The notes: generated by a model from the sequence alone, not told the origin. A DNA stretch of 64,000 bases from Sipunculus nudus (GCA_026874595.1 CM049320.1:50420714-50484713), one strand, 5' to 3'; counted from the stretch's first letter, positions 50,301 through 59,850 are shown. Numbers and translations are program-made.

Positions 50301-52638
50301 ATATACAAACTTAGTTTGGGCAATGAAACATTCACATGAACACACAAACCACATATATAATATAAAGATTCTTCTACAGTTATTGTAAACATAATAAATA
50401 TCTGACATCTGTTCTTCAATTACCAGGAATTATGCTACGCTCTCGTCTGCTGAACCTGCAAGGCCGGAAACGGGATTGGCTGCCGGCGACTGCGCATGCG
50501 GCAGTCTTCGACATCTGAAAACAAAGTCCCTGATACCACAAAATACGAATTGGCTAAAATGTATTTATGTGACTGCTAATAAAAACTTGGCTCCTATGAC
50601 AATCAATAGAATTACATACTTATACACATGAAAGCAAGCGGTTTTTGCAATCATCATCACATATAATATAATACATTAAACATCCATTATGCAAATTTCC
50701 AACTTTACGTTGGGTAGCATTAATGTATAAGAACTCTGATAGAGGTGATATGCTGGCTGATTAAGGAAAAAGGAATTTTTTTATTTATCTTGAGATTTCG
50801 AAATAATTCACGCCTCATTTGTTTAGTAACAACTATTCGATGTTTAATTGGAGTAAAGTAAAGCCTGCTTAAAGGGGACCTATTACAATAAACATAAATC
50901 TTGAACCTGTCATAAAATATACCATCTGGCGGCAATTCAGACCAAACAAGAGTTTTGTAAATGGCACAAGACAGTTGTTTCATTTGCGCTCACTACAAAC
51001 AACGAGTGACAATTTAATATCTCAAAGTTCAAACTATAAGTAAAACAAATGGGAACGCATCTCAAATGTAAATTATTGGTTGTTACAATACACACAAAAA
51101 TTCGAGATCGCGTGATCTTGAGAAATAAACATTCCTCTTTCCTGAATCAGCCACCGTATGGATAAATTATGAACACAAATGTTTATTAAATTGAGGAGAC
51201 TATTGCGGGATCTTAGTCACTCTACTGTTATTAAAGAATATTGTCACATTAAAATACCACCATCACTTCGACAATATCTTATTTTTTCTACATAACTTCC
51301 GACGTTTTGAAGGTCCTCTGAACCAGGGTACCAGGGTTTTTGTCTCTTTCAGCAATTTCTCAAATGTGGAAAGCCTGATTCTGAGTACGTTTGGTGAACC
51401 TCTTTTCTTCTCCCATATTACGTTAAAAAAAAATGGAACCTCATGACACCTCAGGAACCCTTTATTCAAATTAATCACGGGAAAAATAACTAGAATAAAG
51501 GGTTCCTGGAGTGTCTTGTCGGACAAGATACGTTAATGGTTTACAATAACACTTTTTCTGGAAACTGTTTTGTGACATATGTCACATGTGCAAAATGCAC
51601 AGACGAGCAGACCTGGTTTCAGTATCCCTAAATATCAATGTAAAAGGGGGTATCTATTAGCTAAGGAAACATTTAAGGAATTTCTCCTTATACGAGAGGC
51701 CGCTAACGATTCCAAAATGTCGCTTCACAATCAATATGGGCCATATAAGGGACAATTTGTTTACCGTATACCTTTTCAGCGACTGATGTTTTTCGTGATA
51801 TTAAAGTCATAGGAGAGTCTCTGCATCTTATTTGAAAAAAAGGCTACCAAATACTGTGTATCATGAATATTGCCTCAGAATAAGGAGAGAATTATACAAT
51901 ATAACATCAACAACCCTATAATAATAACGCCTCCTGGCATGAAAAGTTCACCCTGTTAATTTAAATGCAAATGCACCTACTAGGACCTGTGCCGGTCAAT
52001 TCAGAGAGTAGGCCTAATTACCATGTCTTTTATATAAGTTCAGTGCTTCACGCCTAAATGATGAACATAGTTTGCTTATTAATGATGGTGGGATATTAGA
52101 AACGTTCAAGGATGTACAGTCAAAAGTATCAAAGTAGAAAACGGCAGTGTACACACAGGGAATTTCGTTGCAAGCTTATGTAATTGTAAATATTGGACAC
52201 CTATGTGGATAATACAGGTATACATATAATTGATGATTTATAAAGCAGTTTCTTGGATACATATATAAGGATGGAAATTAATGGACGAAAGGCCTTACCA
52301 TACAAGTATCAGTAAGATCGCCGACGGAGCGACGCTGATAAGCATAAACTTCATTTTCTCTCTCACCAAATACGCGATGCCAGCCAGTGCCATGTAACCC
52401 ACGGCCCACACCAACATGTAAAGATTGGCTGTCATCGAGCGCCACCTGGGGCCCACCAGCTCAATACCTGAAATACAGATTCAAGTAGAATGGACAGAAA
52501 ATACATACATAGGTGTTAATGCATAAACATAACATACTGAAACACATTAAACGGGAAGCACATGAATAGTGGAAATAAGATGCAGATATTGCATATCTAT
52601 TCATGGGTGAAACTTTAATTGAAAGGGTTAGGAATGAA

Positions 52639-52709
<71 letters not shown>

Positions 52710-54448
52710 TATTGATCAAGAAGTATTTTTGAAGAATAAGGAATGTGAATTTCTATTTGTCCAAAAAGTTATTATATCTATTTTTGTGTCTATGCCTTTT
52801 ATCTTGTACACTAACACTTGCGTGGTTTCATAGGCCTTTAAAATCCTAAGTCCCTGGGATGGGGCCGACCTTGAAAAATCTCACCAAAAAAAGAATGCCT
52901 TTTCTTACTACATATATATCAACTGGAGAAATATCAACTGACTCACTGTCCCCTAATTTGAGGTTTTACTCAAATCTCCGACATTTTCCCCTTTACTGGA
53001 AGATAAGGAAATTCTATTTCTAAGTTTCTCTAGTATCTGTTAACCTCATTACCAAGAGGAATGATTTTTTCTATACTTACATACAGTGAAGGCGATGGCG
53101 AGAGATGCGTTGAGGAAGGCGGAGAGGAAGAACCGGACTACCAGGAAAGGTATGTATGTGCTGGCGAAGGGGTTGGCGAATCCGAGTAACACTGTCATTA
53201 TGCAAGTCACCCGGAGAACCATACGTCGACCAAACCTGATATATACAAAATGAAGATTAATAAGACCGAAATTATTCAAATAATGCGTATAAACATTAAG
53301 GGAATTATTCAGGGAATTGTAATTTTATCAGAAAAAAAAGTTTTTGGTCTACAGTCTGATAGTCAAAGATATCAGGACCAGAACTAAAGCTGTGTTGTTT
53401 TGTTTCCATGTGTTCGTCACCGTGTATGCGTATGTGCGTAATAATCAAGGTAAAAGGACGATACTCCGCCATCTTTTAGGGGGAAGTCCTGCTGGATGCA
53501 CTGTATCAATATATATACGTCTGAGGTTCACGCGTATGAGCCTGTACTCCTACATGGAAACACAGCTACTTTCACGTATATGCGCACATACACATGTACG
53601 CATACATGAAAACACAGCTTTAGGGTAATTAGCGTGAAATACTCTTAGTACAGTGATGGATGGACAAAAGCTAGAGACCCGTGGGTCACGTGGCTTAACT
53701 GAATATCAAACACATGCTTGTCTTTAAACGTTATATTATTCTTAGGATTTGACCAATTCCTATCAAACTGTGTAAGAGGATAGAAATATTACGTCTGTAA
53801 TTCAAGAGGAAAAGAGTTCTAAGGATCTAGCTGGGATACCAACCTATAAGAGGGCTATCTGTTGTGCCCGAGTCGTAGTCGCTATAAAAGTAAAGTGATC
53901 GCTTATTTTGGTATTATCCCCTGTTTCCTTTTGCAGTTAAAAGTTTGGAAGCCCACATCCTTGGCCTTACGAACTCAAACACATAAATACACTCAAATCC
54001 CCACCAATCAAAAAAGAGCCACCCATATGCTATTGCTAAGGTTTCCATCAATTTTTTTTTCATTTATAAATTTCTCATTAAACAATGCGAATTTATGTCG
54101 TATGCGCGTGAAGCGTTATTGCAGATGTTCAGTTTTTACTTTGAATGCGCAACTTGAAGAGTTATAAGCGTAGAAGATAGACCTATTCTGATTTTTCCCG
54201 AGAGTACATGACTGTGAGAGATTACCTACCGACTTTTGGGCCTGGCGTAAATTTACCTGAGAGAAAGTGAATGCGTTAAGAGTTCATATCGGCAATCAAG
54301 CATGGCGTGATTTTACGCGAGGGCACGTGAAAAAACGAGATTACCTGTCGGCCATATAACCTGCTATGGGTCCACCGACGATCCATCCGGCGGCGTATAT
54401 AGAGGCAATCAGCGACTTCATCCATTTTCTGTCACACACCAAGTCCAG
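24437..54448 (-). CDS. SLC22-type organic ion transporter, exons 2-10 of an MFS carrier (5' exon missing)
   Basis: Nine minus-strand exons: 54345-54448, 53081-53235, 52299-52467, 49125-49254, 43778-43863, 27116-27327, 25749-25930, 25051-25202 and 24437-24542. They join to 1,296 nt, open and phase-consistent at all eight junctions (431 aa plus stop). Family marks in order: LDLVCDRKW before TM2; the MFS loop motif GYMADRFGRRM; FIPESVPWLV after TM6 (usually PESPRWL); GRRLSMSGF in the TM8-9 loop; TTELYPTMLRATGL near TM10-11; LLLPETLHQTLPTSVEEAE after TM12. Expected role: plasma-membrane exchange or uptake of organic cations, anions or carnitine-like solutes; substrate cannot be read from sequence. 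Family members are usually about 550 aa, so roughly 120 N-terminal residues (TM1 and glycosylated loop) are missing and probably encoded right of the window. One intron is 16.4 kb because of nested transposons. Confidence 0.9.
25051..25202 (-). CDS. Transporter exon: TM12 and start of C-terminal tail
   Basis: 152 nt. EFPLLLCGALAVFGGCLLLL then LPETLHQTLPTSVEEAEKFG. The donor CTCAG/GTTCGT was chosen over an earlier GTAGAA because only it keeps the frame with the last exon. Confidence 0.88.
25749..25930 (-). CDS. Transporter exon: TM10-11
   Basis: 182 nt. ALVALTITSKFFITMAFTTA, TTELYPTMLRATGLVVCN, GTFVAPHLPAL. Acceptor AATGCAG, donor TTA/GTACGT. Confidence 0.92.
27116..27327 (-). CDS. Transporter exon: TM7-9
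   Basis: 212 nt. FVDALVFYMISWNSTDLHG, FLAGFIEIPAYILNMFAVQ, YLGRRLSMSGFTILSGIALL. Acceptor TTCCAG, donor CTG/GTGAGT. NST is a possible glycosylation site. Confidence 0.92.
27328..28580. other. Intron sequence without recognisable insertions
   Basis: AT-rich. Short purine-rich stretch of AGAGAGAC-type repeats near 27,480-27,620. The overlapping minus-strand frames at 28,171-28,560 show no family signal. Confidence 0.5.
28588..30174 (+). mobile_element. Pearl-like element P2 with nuclear-receptor-site repeats
   Basis: Left end GGACCCATGGGTCTCGACGC then TCAGCTGA; right end GGACGGACGACGGACAAAGC then CAGTCAGCCGAGCTAAAA. The core has about six units of roughly 140 bp (28,660-29,580), each with a TGTGACCTTGACCTTTGACC-like block and a GATGAAAAGTTTGG motif. 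A different unit (29,800-30,060) and GACA/ACGG microsatellites follow. No coding capacity. The architecture matches bivalve pearl/HINE elements from memory. Confidence 0.75.
30457..31817 (+). mobile_element. Satellite-type element S1 with seven roughly 180-bp repeats
   Basis: Begins CTAGAT followed by a perfect hairpin (GTGTCG-GAA-CGACAC), then GCCCCCGCC. Ends with the inverted GGCGGGGGCATAAA. GATCTGTAAC recurs at 30600, 30779, 30951, 31113, 31292, 31472 and 31652 (end positions). The last three units are exactly 180 bp apart and nearly identical, suggesting recent amplification. Inserted in a P3 unit after AATAGAGAAAA. Confidence 0.8.
32448..34056. repeat. Left inverted arm of the 10-kb element
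   Basis: The first roughly 350 bp are CpG-rich compared with surroundings and include GCGGCCGC. Two copies of the 16-bp palindrome CCTATAATATTATAGG lie at 32834-32849 and 32859-32874. The arm also contains G-runs and a (TA)n tract not present in the right arm. Confidence 0.82.
34276..34324. repeat. (GA)n microsatellite
   Basis: Preceded by GATCGATCGATC. Confidence 0.9.
34326..34590 (-). pseudogene. Unidentified exon-like frame inside the 10-kb element
   Basis: One minus-strand frame reads PGKWIYVCDTKDNLYQARKS, then MP, a TAG at 34404-34406, then FNVTKEINEQCKADYPERNE and a final TGA. Both halves look protein-like in the same frame. Either the TAG is a disabling mutation, or CCCTAG is a splice acceptor for a last exon 34326-34403. 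A second overlapping frame (LPEEFVRFCQGAKEGSHADS) is also open. No family recognised. Confidence 0.35.
35256..35310. repeat. (AT)n microsatellite
   Basis: Long AT run inside the 10-kb element. Confidence 0.9.
36036..36310 (+). repeat. SINE copy (3' part)
   Basis: Shares GGTCCGCAGGTGCAGAAGTC, GGGCCTGGTTGAGGCAAGGA and GAGAGGAAGCGT with the tRNA-headed SINE at 44,190-44,575 and the fragment at 48,830-49,030. No tRNA head retained. Confidence 0.6.
37391..37655 (-). CDS. Possible first exon of a secreted protein within the 10-kb element
   Basis: ATG at 37655, then a leader-like hydrophobic run (KFLFIVIFLSGKLLPVLHG), a Cys and a mixed hydrophilic region. The frame stays open to a donor-like AAAG/GTCAGT at 37390. 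The opposite strand is also open over most of it, so chance cannot be excluded. Could be cargo of the element or a host exon. Function unknown. Confidence 0.35.
38169..38415. mobile_element. MITE with 14-bp inverted ends
   Basis: TGGTTCTCAGGCAC at the left and GTGCCTGAGAACCA at the right, flanked by TA. Related, more decayed copies lie at about 49,585-49,700 and 59,373-59,625. Confidence 0.7.
38690..39330. repeat. Degenerate hexamer minisatellite (GAGTCC/AAGTCC)
   Basis: Two clusters (38,700-38,830 and 39,108-39,330) of GAGTCCGAGTCC/AAGTCC/GGACTC variants, the second containing both orientations. Frames through it give Ser-Glu/Ser-Lys repeats, but they are short. Confidence 0.65.
39617..40062. 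repeat. Possible MITE with ACTGTGGTTG ends
   Basis: ACTGTGGTTG at 39617 and inverted CAACCACAGTAA at about 39,993 and 40,048. The interior has GAGATCGCGAAAATGGAACC-type motifs duplicated near the right end. Confidence 0.4.
41400..42474. repeat. Right inverted arm of the 10-kb element
   Basis: Inverted counterpart of the left arm, roughly nine bases in ten identical near the terminus and less inward. Palindromes at 42066-42081 (one end imperfect) and 42091-42106. Confidence 0.82.
43583..44189. other. Non-repetitive sequence around transporter exon 43778-43863
   Basis: Apart from the 86-nt exon, nothing recognisable. Plus-strand frames here are short and without family signal. Confidence 0.5.
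43778..43863 (-). CDS. Transporter exon: loop to TM7
   Basis: 86 nt, too short for a standard ORF scan. GDKNSKGNVLDLVRAPNLRK then VSLILIIN. Acceptor TTTCAG, donor CTG/GTAGGT; splits Trp with the next exon across the 16.4-kb intron. Confidence 0.88.
44190..44575 (-). repeat. tRNA-derived SINE, near complete
   Basis: On the minus strand the head reads GGGCATCTGTGGCTCAGTGG with an A box TGGCTCAGTGGTAGAG, and a B box GCGTTCGAATATC about 35 bp on. Spacing and boxes match a tRNA, but the sequence does not fold as a functional one and continues into a roughly 300-bp body ending in GATATAAAATGAGAGGAAGC. Confidence 0.75.
44576..45411. other. Intron, no recognisable feature
   Basis: AT-rich sequence without repeats or exons I can support. 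Confidence 0.5.
45412..46398 (-). mobile_element. Interspersed element E2 (inverted relative to E1)
   Basis: Minus-strand start AACCCGGTATACCGGGCTTA. Aligns to E1 along most of its length, including GTTTTAGAGAA, CTTTCAATGAGG-type and ACCACGCACGTGG-type blocks. Abuts pearl-like element P4. Confidence 0.7.
46407..48828 (+). mobile_element. Pearl-like element P4 with nuclear-receptor-site repeats
   Basis: Left end AAGTGACCCATGGGTCATGA then CGCTCAGCTG; right end GGACGGACAGACGGAAGGAC ... AGTCAGCTGAGCTAAAAA. Units of about 136-143 bp from 47,720 to 48,560 carry TGACCTTGACCTTTGACC blocks. The first 1.2 kb is less repetitive. Confidence 0.75.
48830..49030 (+). repeat. SINE fragment
   Basis: Contains GGGCCTGGTTAAAGCCAGGA and TATAAAATGAGAGGCG, matching the 3' body of the SINE at 44,190-44,575. 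Sits between P4 and a transporter exon. Confidence 0.6.
49125..49254 (-). CDS. Transporter exon: cytoplasmic loop after TM6
   Basis: 130 nt. FIPESVPWLVANGRKEAADN then IIQRIAKINKKKLPAG. The usual PESPRW motif reads PESVPW here. Confidence 0.9.
49255..50440. other. Intron with a decayed MITE copy
   Basis: About 49,585-49,700 resembles the MITE at 38,169-38,415 (CTCAGGC ... GGCGGGCG...). The rest is plain AT-rich intron. Confidence 0.45.
50464..50502. promoter_or_regulatory. CpG-rich cluster of ETS, CCAAT and NRF-1-like motifs
   Basis: Within 39 bp: CCGGAA (50464-50469), inverted CCAAT box ATTGGC (50475-50480) and NRF-1-like TGCGCATGCGGC (50491-50502). The island is GC-rich in an AT-rich intron. 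It could be an internal promoter; no adjoining exon identified. Confidence 0.35.
50520..52260. other. Intron without recognisable features
   Basis: Several short open frames on both strands, none with family signal or splice context. Confidence 0.45.
52299..52467 (-). CDS. Transporter exon: TM5-6
   Basis: 169 nt. ELVGPRWRSMTANLY, VWAVGYMALAGIAYLV, SAILLILV. Splits a Trp codon (TG/G) with the next exon; donor GTAAGG. Confidence 0.9.
52641..52706. repeat. (TA)n microsatellite
   Basis: Longest pure TA run in the right half of the window. Confidence 0.95.
53081..53235 (-). CDS. Transporter exon: TM3-4
   Basis: 155 nt. FGRRMVLRVTCIMTVLLGFA then PFLVVRFFLSAF. Donor GTAT/GTAAGT; completes the MFS RFGRR motif across the junction. 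Confidence 0.9.
53663..53705 (+). mobile_element. Degenerate left end of a pearl-like element
   Basis: GAGACCCGTGGGTCACGTGG then CTTAACTGA corresponds to the family's left terminus. No right end nearby. Confidence 0.4.
54345..54448 (-). CDS. Transporter exon: TM2 region
   Basis: 104 nt, phase 0 start. LDLVCDRKWMKSLIASIYA, GWIVGGPIAGYMAD. Acceptor TTTTAG, donor ACAG/GTAATC. The length equals the second coding exon usual in vertebrate SLC22 genes, as far as I recall. Confidence 0.9.
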
Positions 54449-54639
54449 CTAAAATGAATTTATATTTAACAGGTAATTATTTTACATATTTTTATGCTGG
54501 AACTTCCCATTACTATAACCTTAATTAATCTTATTCAGAAGCTCTTTAAACGGGCCATGTTTTTTGGAGTTTGCCACTTTATCACCTTCCTGTCGGAGTG
54601 AGAGTCCAAAATGAAAGTTTAGTTAATACACTGCTACGC

Positions 54640-54860
54640 CATCATATAATCCCAGTGAGACTTGCAGCGCTTATCACAAACACTGTCGTTACCGTTCCAC
54701 TGATGACGTAACCATCATACTCCCGGACTAAACTGGGGCACGGCCGATATGAGTCCACCAAGAGCCAGAAACTGTCAGATTTGAACTCACACTTCACAAA
54801 GCCCGCCTCAGTAGTCCGATACGCCAACCGAACGACCACAGAGATTACTGAATGATATAG
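54640..54860 (-). repeat. tRNA-derived SINE
   Basis: On the minus strand: TGGTCGTTCGGTTGGCGTAT (A box) and GTGTGAGTTCAAATCTGACA (B box) with tRNA-like spacing, then an unrelated body. Starts about 190 bp upstream of the first transporter exon seen. Confidence 0.65.
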
Positions 54861-54869
54861 CAAGGAGTT

Positions 54870-55585
54870 TACAGACTGGAGTATCAACTAAGCGTCTGGC
54901 ATAAGCATAAGCATAAATTTTCGAATTTGAGTAAGTAACGTTTATTGAACATAATTGCTTATTCATTTTGTTCAAAACATATCCTGAAAATTTTCAAAGC
55001 ACGATGTCTATGGAGCGGCAAGTCCGACGGCCGCCATCATGAAAGTTGATGACATATCGCTCGTCGTTAATAACAGGCAACATAAACATAGAAAATGTCT
55101 TAAGGAATGAGAAATATCCACATTTAAGTACAAAATGATAATAATTTAGATAGATACCAATCGTTTGTGGAAGTTTAGTATATTTAATTGTCACACGGAG
55201 TTTACGATGTAAATATTTATTTATTATTAATATTGGAACAATCGTAAGTTTACACAACAAATTTTCATAAAAAAAATCGTGTGGCATCCGAACGAGTGTG
55301 AAGGTGTCGTTGCTAATGACGCCTAAGCTGTAGCTGGACGATAATACGAGAACAACGTCGTCAGTGACAGAGCGGGCGATAGCTCACTTTTATCCATCAA
55401 AATGTAGTTATCCGTACACAGATATTTAGTTTTCTACGGAATATTATAATACAAGGCTAATTATCAATATCTGTCAGAAGTGTGAAAACTGTTAACTCCT
55501 TTTTTTGTCATTACCAATCGAACGCCACTTCACGCATGGCTTGAGACTATCTGAAGAAACTGATAAGGCACAACACCTTAAAAAG
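54870..55585. other. Non-coding sequence upstream of the first visible transporter exon
   Basis: Searched on the minus strand for a TM1/extracellular-loop exon ending in phase 0; none found. Confidence 0.45.
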
Positions 55586-55586
55586 A

Positions 55587-57902
55587 ACTAGTGGCCCATG
55601 GGCCATGACGCTCAGCTGAATTCAAGGAATGTTGAACAATGAGCAAAATGACTGCCAGAGTGCAAACAAATCATGAATTTTGTGAAGAGTCCTTAGAAAT
55701 GGGTTTCAGTGGGCTTTTGGACAGATGACAACTTCATTTGAAGGTCTCATAAATAGAAAGAAAAATGCGTAAAAATCTGAAAAAAATACAGGTAGTGCCA
55801 CCAGTCTGCAGAAACTGATGAAATACTCCATGATCAATATATATTCCAAGAATCATAGCTATCAAGGCATTAGTTATTCAGATACTGGGGCTTTTGTTTG
55901 TATCAAATTTTTAACTAGAATACGGGTAGTCGACAAGCGACTACGTGTATCCGCCGAAATCAGAGTGGGACGGGTGAAGTAAGGCATGGATTGAGTAACA
56001 AGGGGAAATAGAGTGAGGTGTGTTGCATCTTAGCATTGATGTCTGCAGCCGAAATGTGTATGTAATTGTGCCACCTACCACAAAATCCAGAAAGCTATCA
56101 AATTTGTATACAAATGCAAAGAGTCAAATCACTGCTGAGATATGCGTATGATAAAGAGCTATGTGAGATCTATACACATGCAAAATTTTGGCCCAATCGG
56201 CCAAACGGTTCCCGAGATATGAGCTTGGATGTCTGCAGCGTAAATGTGAATGTAGGTGGCGACACCTTTCATAAAATCAAGAAAGCTCTCCAAGATATAT
56301 AAATCTGCAAAATTTTAGGCAGAAAAGTCAAACCAGTGCAGAGATATGAGTGATTTTACCCCACGGTAGACAAAAAGACGGACCCTGTGCAAAAATGGTT
56401 GCAGGTGGCGCCACCAGTTTAGCGTATGATAAAGAGCTATGTGAGATCTATACACATGCAACCTTTTGGCCCAATCGGTCAAACGGTTCCCGAGATATGA
56501 CCTTGGATGTCTGCAGCATAAACGTGAATTTAGGTGGCGCCACCTGTCATAAAATCAATAAAGCTGTCCAGGATGTATACACATGCAAAATTTCAGGTGG
56601 ATAAGTCCAACCAATTCAGAGATATGAGTGATTTTAACCCAAGGCAGATGAACAGACGGACACTGCATAAATGGTTGCAGGTGGCGCCACCATTTTTATA
56701 TATGTTATAAAGCTATCCAAGGGCTATATTTGGGCAAAACAATTTCCGGATTGGTCAAACGGTTCCCGAGATATGTGGGTTAATGTGTCATAACAGACGC
56801 ACAGACGGACGCAGAGCGCAGAGGAAAGGTCAGAGGTCAAAACAAAATCGGGGCGCAGCAGTTCACATGCGACCCGAACATAATCCCTGGTTTCGTAAAA
56901 TTCCGCCCAGCGGTTACGGAGGAGTTCTCCGGACACCTACGCGGCGGCGGCGGCGTCCGGCTGAAAACATAGTATCCGCAAAACTCTATTTTGGCGGGTA
57001 CAATTACTTGGGGTATTTACGAGCCCTACAGCTCGGAGAATATGGGTAACAGAGACCCAATTTCAGGTTTTCAAGGAGATTTTTCATGGACCTCCCTGGA
57101 TATTAAGTTTGAAGATTCCAGGTCCAGTGGTTACGATTTGTGCCCTGTTAAAAGATGACAGTTTCATTGCAGGTCAAAAAAAAAGAGGAAAAAAAATCGT
57201 AAAAAATTGGAAAAATATACAGGTGGCGCCACCAGTCTGCAGGAAATGATGGAACATCCCATGATCAATATTCCTGCAAAGAATCATGGTGATCAATGCA
57301 GTAGTTATTCATATACTTGAGCTTTTGTATCAAATTTTGCATTATTCTGGGGGGTACTCCAGAGCCCAATAGCTCAAAGGATATGGGTAACAGAGACCTA
57401 ATTTTAGGTTTCCATGGAGATTTTTTATGGACCTCTCTGGATTTTTTAAGTTTGAAGATTCCAGGTCCAGTGGTTACGATTTGTGCCTGTTAACAGTTGA
57501 CAGTTTCATTGCAGATCTGAAAAAAGGGAAAAATTCGTAAAAATTTGAAAAAATACAGGTGGCGTCACCATGCTGCAGGAAGTGATGGAACATCCCATGA
57601 TTAATAATCATGCAAAGAATCATGGTGATCAATGCAGTAGTTATTCAGATATTTGAGCTTTTGTATCTAATTTTGCATTATTCTGGGGGGTAATTTGGAG
57701 CCCCATAGCTCGAAGTATATGGGTAACAGAGACCTAATTTCAGGTTTCCATGGAGATTTTTAATGGACCTCCCTGGATGTCAAGTGAGAAGTTTCCAGGT
57801 CCAGCGGTTACGATTTGTGCCCTGTTAATAGACGGCCGGACTGACGACGGACAAAGGGTGATCGCTATAGTTCATATGACTTTCAGTCAGCTGAGCTAAA
57901 AA
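55587..57902 (+). mobile_element. Pearl-like element P5 with nested satellite element
   Basis: Left end CTAGTGGCCCATGGGCCATG then ACGCTCAGCTGA; right end GACGGACAAAGGGTGATCGC ... CAGTCAGCTGAGCTAAAA. Units of about 340 bp with GGTGGCGCCACCAGTCTGCA and GATTTGTGCCCTGTTAA. Interrupted at 55,914/57,003 by S2, across which the host repeat resumes. Confidence 0.78.
55915..57002 (+). mobile_element. Satellite-type element S2 with three roughly 277-bp repeats
   Basis: Starts CTAGAATACGG, then a perfect hairpin (GTAGTCG-ACAAG-CGACTAC), then TATCCGCCGAAAT; ends with the inverted ATTTTGGCGGGTA. AAACGGTTCCCGAGATATG recurs at 56203, 56481 and 56757. Same plan as S1 but different sequence. Confidence 0.78.
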
Positions 57903-58004
57903 CTATGCGTTTTGCTTTACTAAGTCTAATCACGGGTTTGTATTGAACCCTCCAACCAGTAAAACCTAGGAAAGAAAAGAAAACGATAGAAAAGAAAATA
58001 AAAG

Positions 58005-58027
58005 GAGAGAGAGAGAGAGAGAGAGAG
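58005..58027. repeat. (GA)n microsatellite
   Basis: Short GA run just after P5. Confidence 0.85.
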
Positions 58028-58423
58028 GTCAGACGCATGCAAAAACACGTATACAACAGTCCAAGATAAATTGTCGATAACAAAACAGACGAAATACGAC
58101 TGCAGGAACGAGGCCAAATACCTTATAAAAATATATGCACTAAATGTTTTGCTTTGAAGTAGGGAAGTAAGTCGCACTCTGAATATCAATGTGACCTTTG
58201 ACCTGAGCTTCATAGATTACTAACGTTTGTTGTGGTACATTGGTAATTTGTAAGTGCGACGAGTTCAGATGAGGAGACGGTTCCTTCAAGGTATCCATGA
58301 CCCTGAACCCAGTAATGCAGGGGATATTATTTAATGTGTACTACAACACTAAAGAACATCTAATATTAGGTCCATTTGATCCTACATACAGCCATCCCTT
58401 TTAGGTTTTGTATGCATTTTGTT

Positions 58424-58740
58424 GCCTCCGCCAGAAGGGTATCTCTCTTCGTGTGTGTCTTTGTGGGATTGTTCACAAAATAACTCAGGCAAACGCGAAC
58501 GGAATCTCATGTAATTTTCAGGGCATTTTCGGGATGGACCAATGAAGCATCAATTAGATTTTGGTCTGGAATGTCGCCAAAGAATATTCACAAATGTACA
58601 GTCACTTATGCACGAATCATCGTGGGAGTATGGCTTGTATTCCCTTAAATGAAGATTTTCAATTGAACAGGTTCCGTAGTCAGTAAAATTTAAATGAACC
58701 ATCACGATCAACCATTATCTCTTTATCTCAAATAAGACAA
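58424..58740 (+). repeat. CCTCCGC-type interspersed repeat
   Basis: TTGCCTCCGCCAGAAGGGTA then a region with GTGGGATTGTTCACAAAATA. A similar start, ATACCTCCGCAAACGAAGGT, occurs at about 40,093. Resembles a widespread marine-invertebrate repeat; class uncertain. Confidence 0.4.
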
Positions 58741-59372
58741 GCCATGTTAATGTATATTTTAAGCGGGTGCATCAGGGGCGTAGCCAGGATTGAGGGAGGG
58801 AAGGGGTGCAATGATCAGTGGCGGATCCAGAAATTCGAAAACGGGGGGGGGGGGGGGTGTCAATATGCATGTATTGGTACTATGAAAACTGTTAAATATT
58901 CGTGTATATGTATGTTTATAGATATATTATATATTATGTTTATCATTATTTTTTTATTTTTATTATTATTATTATTATAACAATACTATATATTCCAGTG
59001 TATGATTTTTTTTTATTTTCAATTATGAACCATGGTTTCATTAAGGTTAGTGACAGGTACATGGAGAGGGTATGCCCCTCCCATATTGGGAATTTTTTTG
59101 AATATGCAATATAAAGAGGACGTTTTAAGACAATTTTCACCAAAAAATGAGCTTGTTTTTGCGTTATGTTGTAAAACTGTAGAGAGGTTCAATATTTAAT
59201 ATTTATATTTCTTCAAAATAAGTATATAAAAACCCAATCGTTTTCAACATATTAACGTCAATTGCGCAAAGGCGCATTCACATTTATAACTTGCAGAATA
59301 TTATTTTTAAATATAATGCTCGGAGTGAAATAACTGATATGTTGAAGTCTTGTGTTAGGCCAAAAAAAAGTT

Positions 59373-59625
59373 TGGTTCTAAGGCAGATTTTATCAGAAAT
59401 CAGAGCGACGGCCGATATTTTATTTTTAACCTTTTTTGTATGTTTTGATAAACATGTCATATGATCATGTAAAAGCACAAAAATATCAGAGTTGTATGAT
59501 AACAGGTAAAGGCATTACATAGCAAAGGAAATCTTATCCAAATTATATTATTTTATCTTCTTGAAAGATGAGTTCAAAATATAAAAAAAAAATCATGCGG
59601 AGGGTAAAAATTGAACCATACCTTT
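59373..59625. mobile_element. Decayed copy of the GGTTCTCAGGCAC MITE
   Basis: GGTTCTAAGGCAG ... CAGAAATCAGAGCGACGGCC ... TATCTTCTTGAAAGATGA ... TTGAACCATACC parallels 38,169-38,415. Confidence 0.55.
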
Positions 59626-59674
59626 GATTATTATTGTTGTTTATTTTTCTTTTGTTTGCCTTAAACTTTGCAAT

Positions 59675-59850
59675 TTACCGGGTCTGTGGTCTCGACAGCA
59701 CTCAAGACTCCTAAGAGTACAGATCGCGAGTTCGAGTCCTGGTATCACCAGAGGAGCCGTGAGATTGTTCACGGTCGACCCCAACCAGGGCCTGGTGCTC
59801 TGCAGTTGTTCTGCAGCTGTTCATAAATATCCTCATCCTTAACTAATGAA
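59675..59850 (+). repeat. tRNA-derived SINE
   Basis: B box GCGAGTTCGAGTCCTGG at about 59,728, A-box-like TGTGGTCTCGACAGCA upstream, body GACCCCAACCAGGGCCTGGT. Inside the hAT-like element. Confidence 0.6.

Noticed and set aside
54642-54887. Minus-strand ORF (contains REYDGYVISGTVTTVF) as the missing transporter loop exon
   Set aside because: It overlaps a tRNA-derived SINE with clear A and B boxes, has no phase-0 donor at its end, and lacks the extracellular cysteine pattern.
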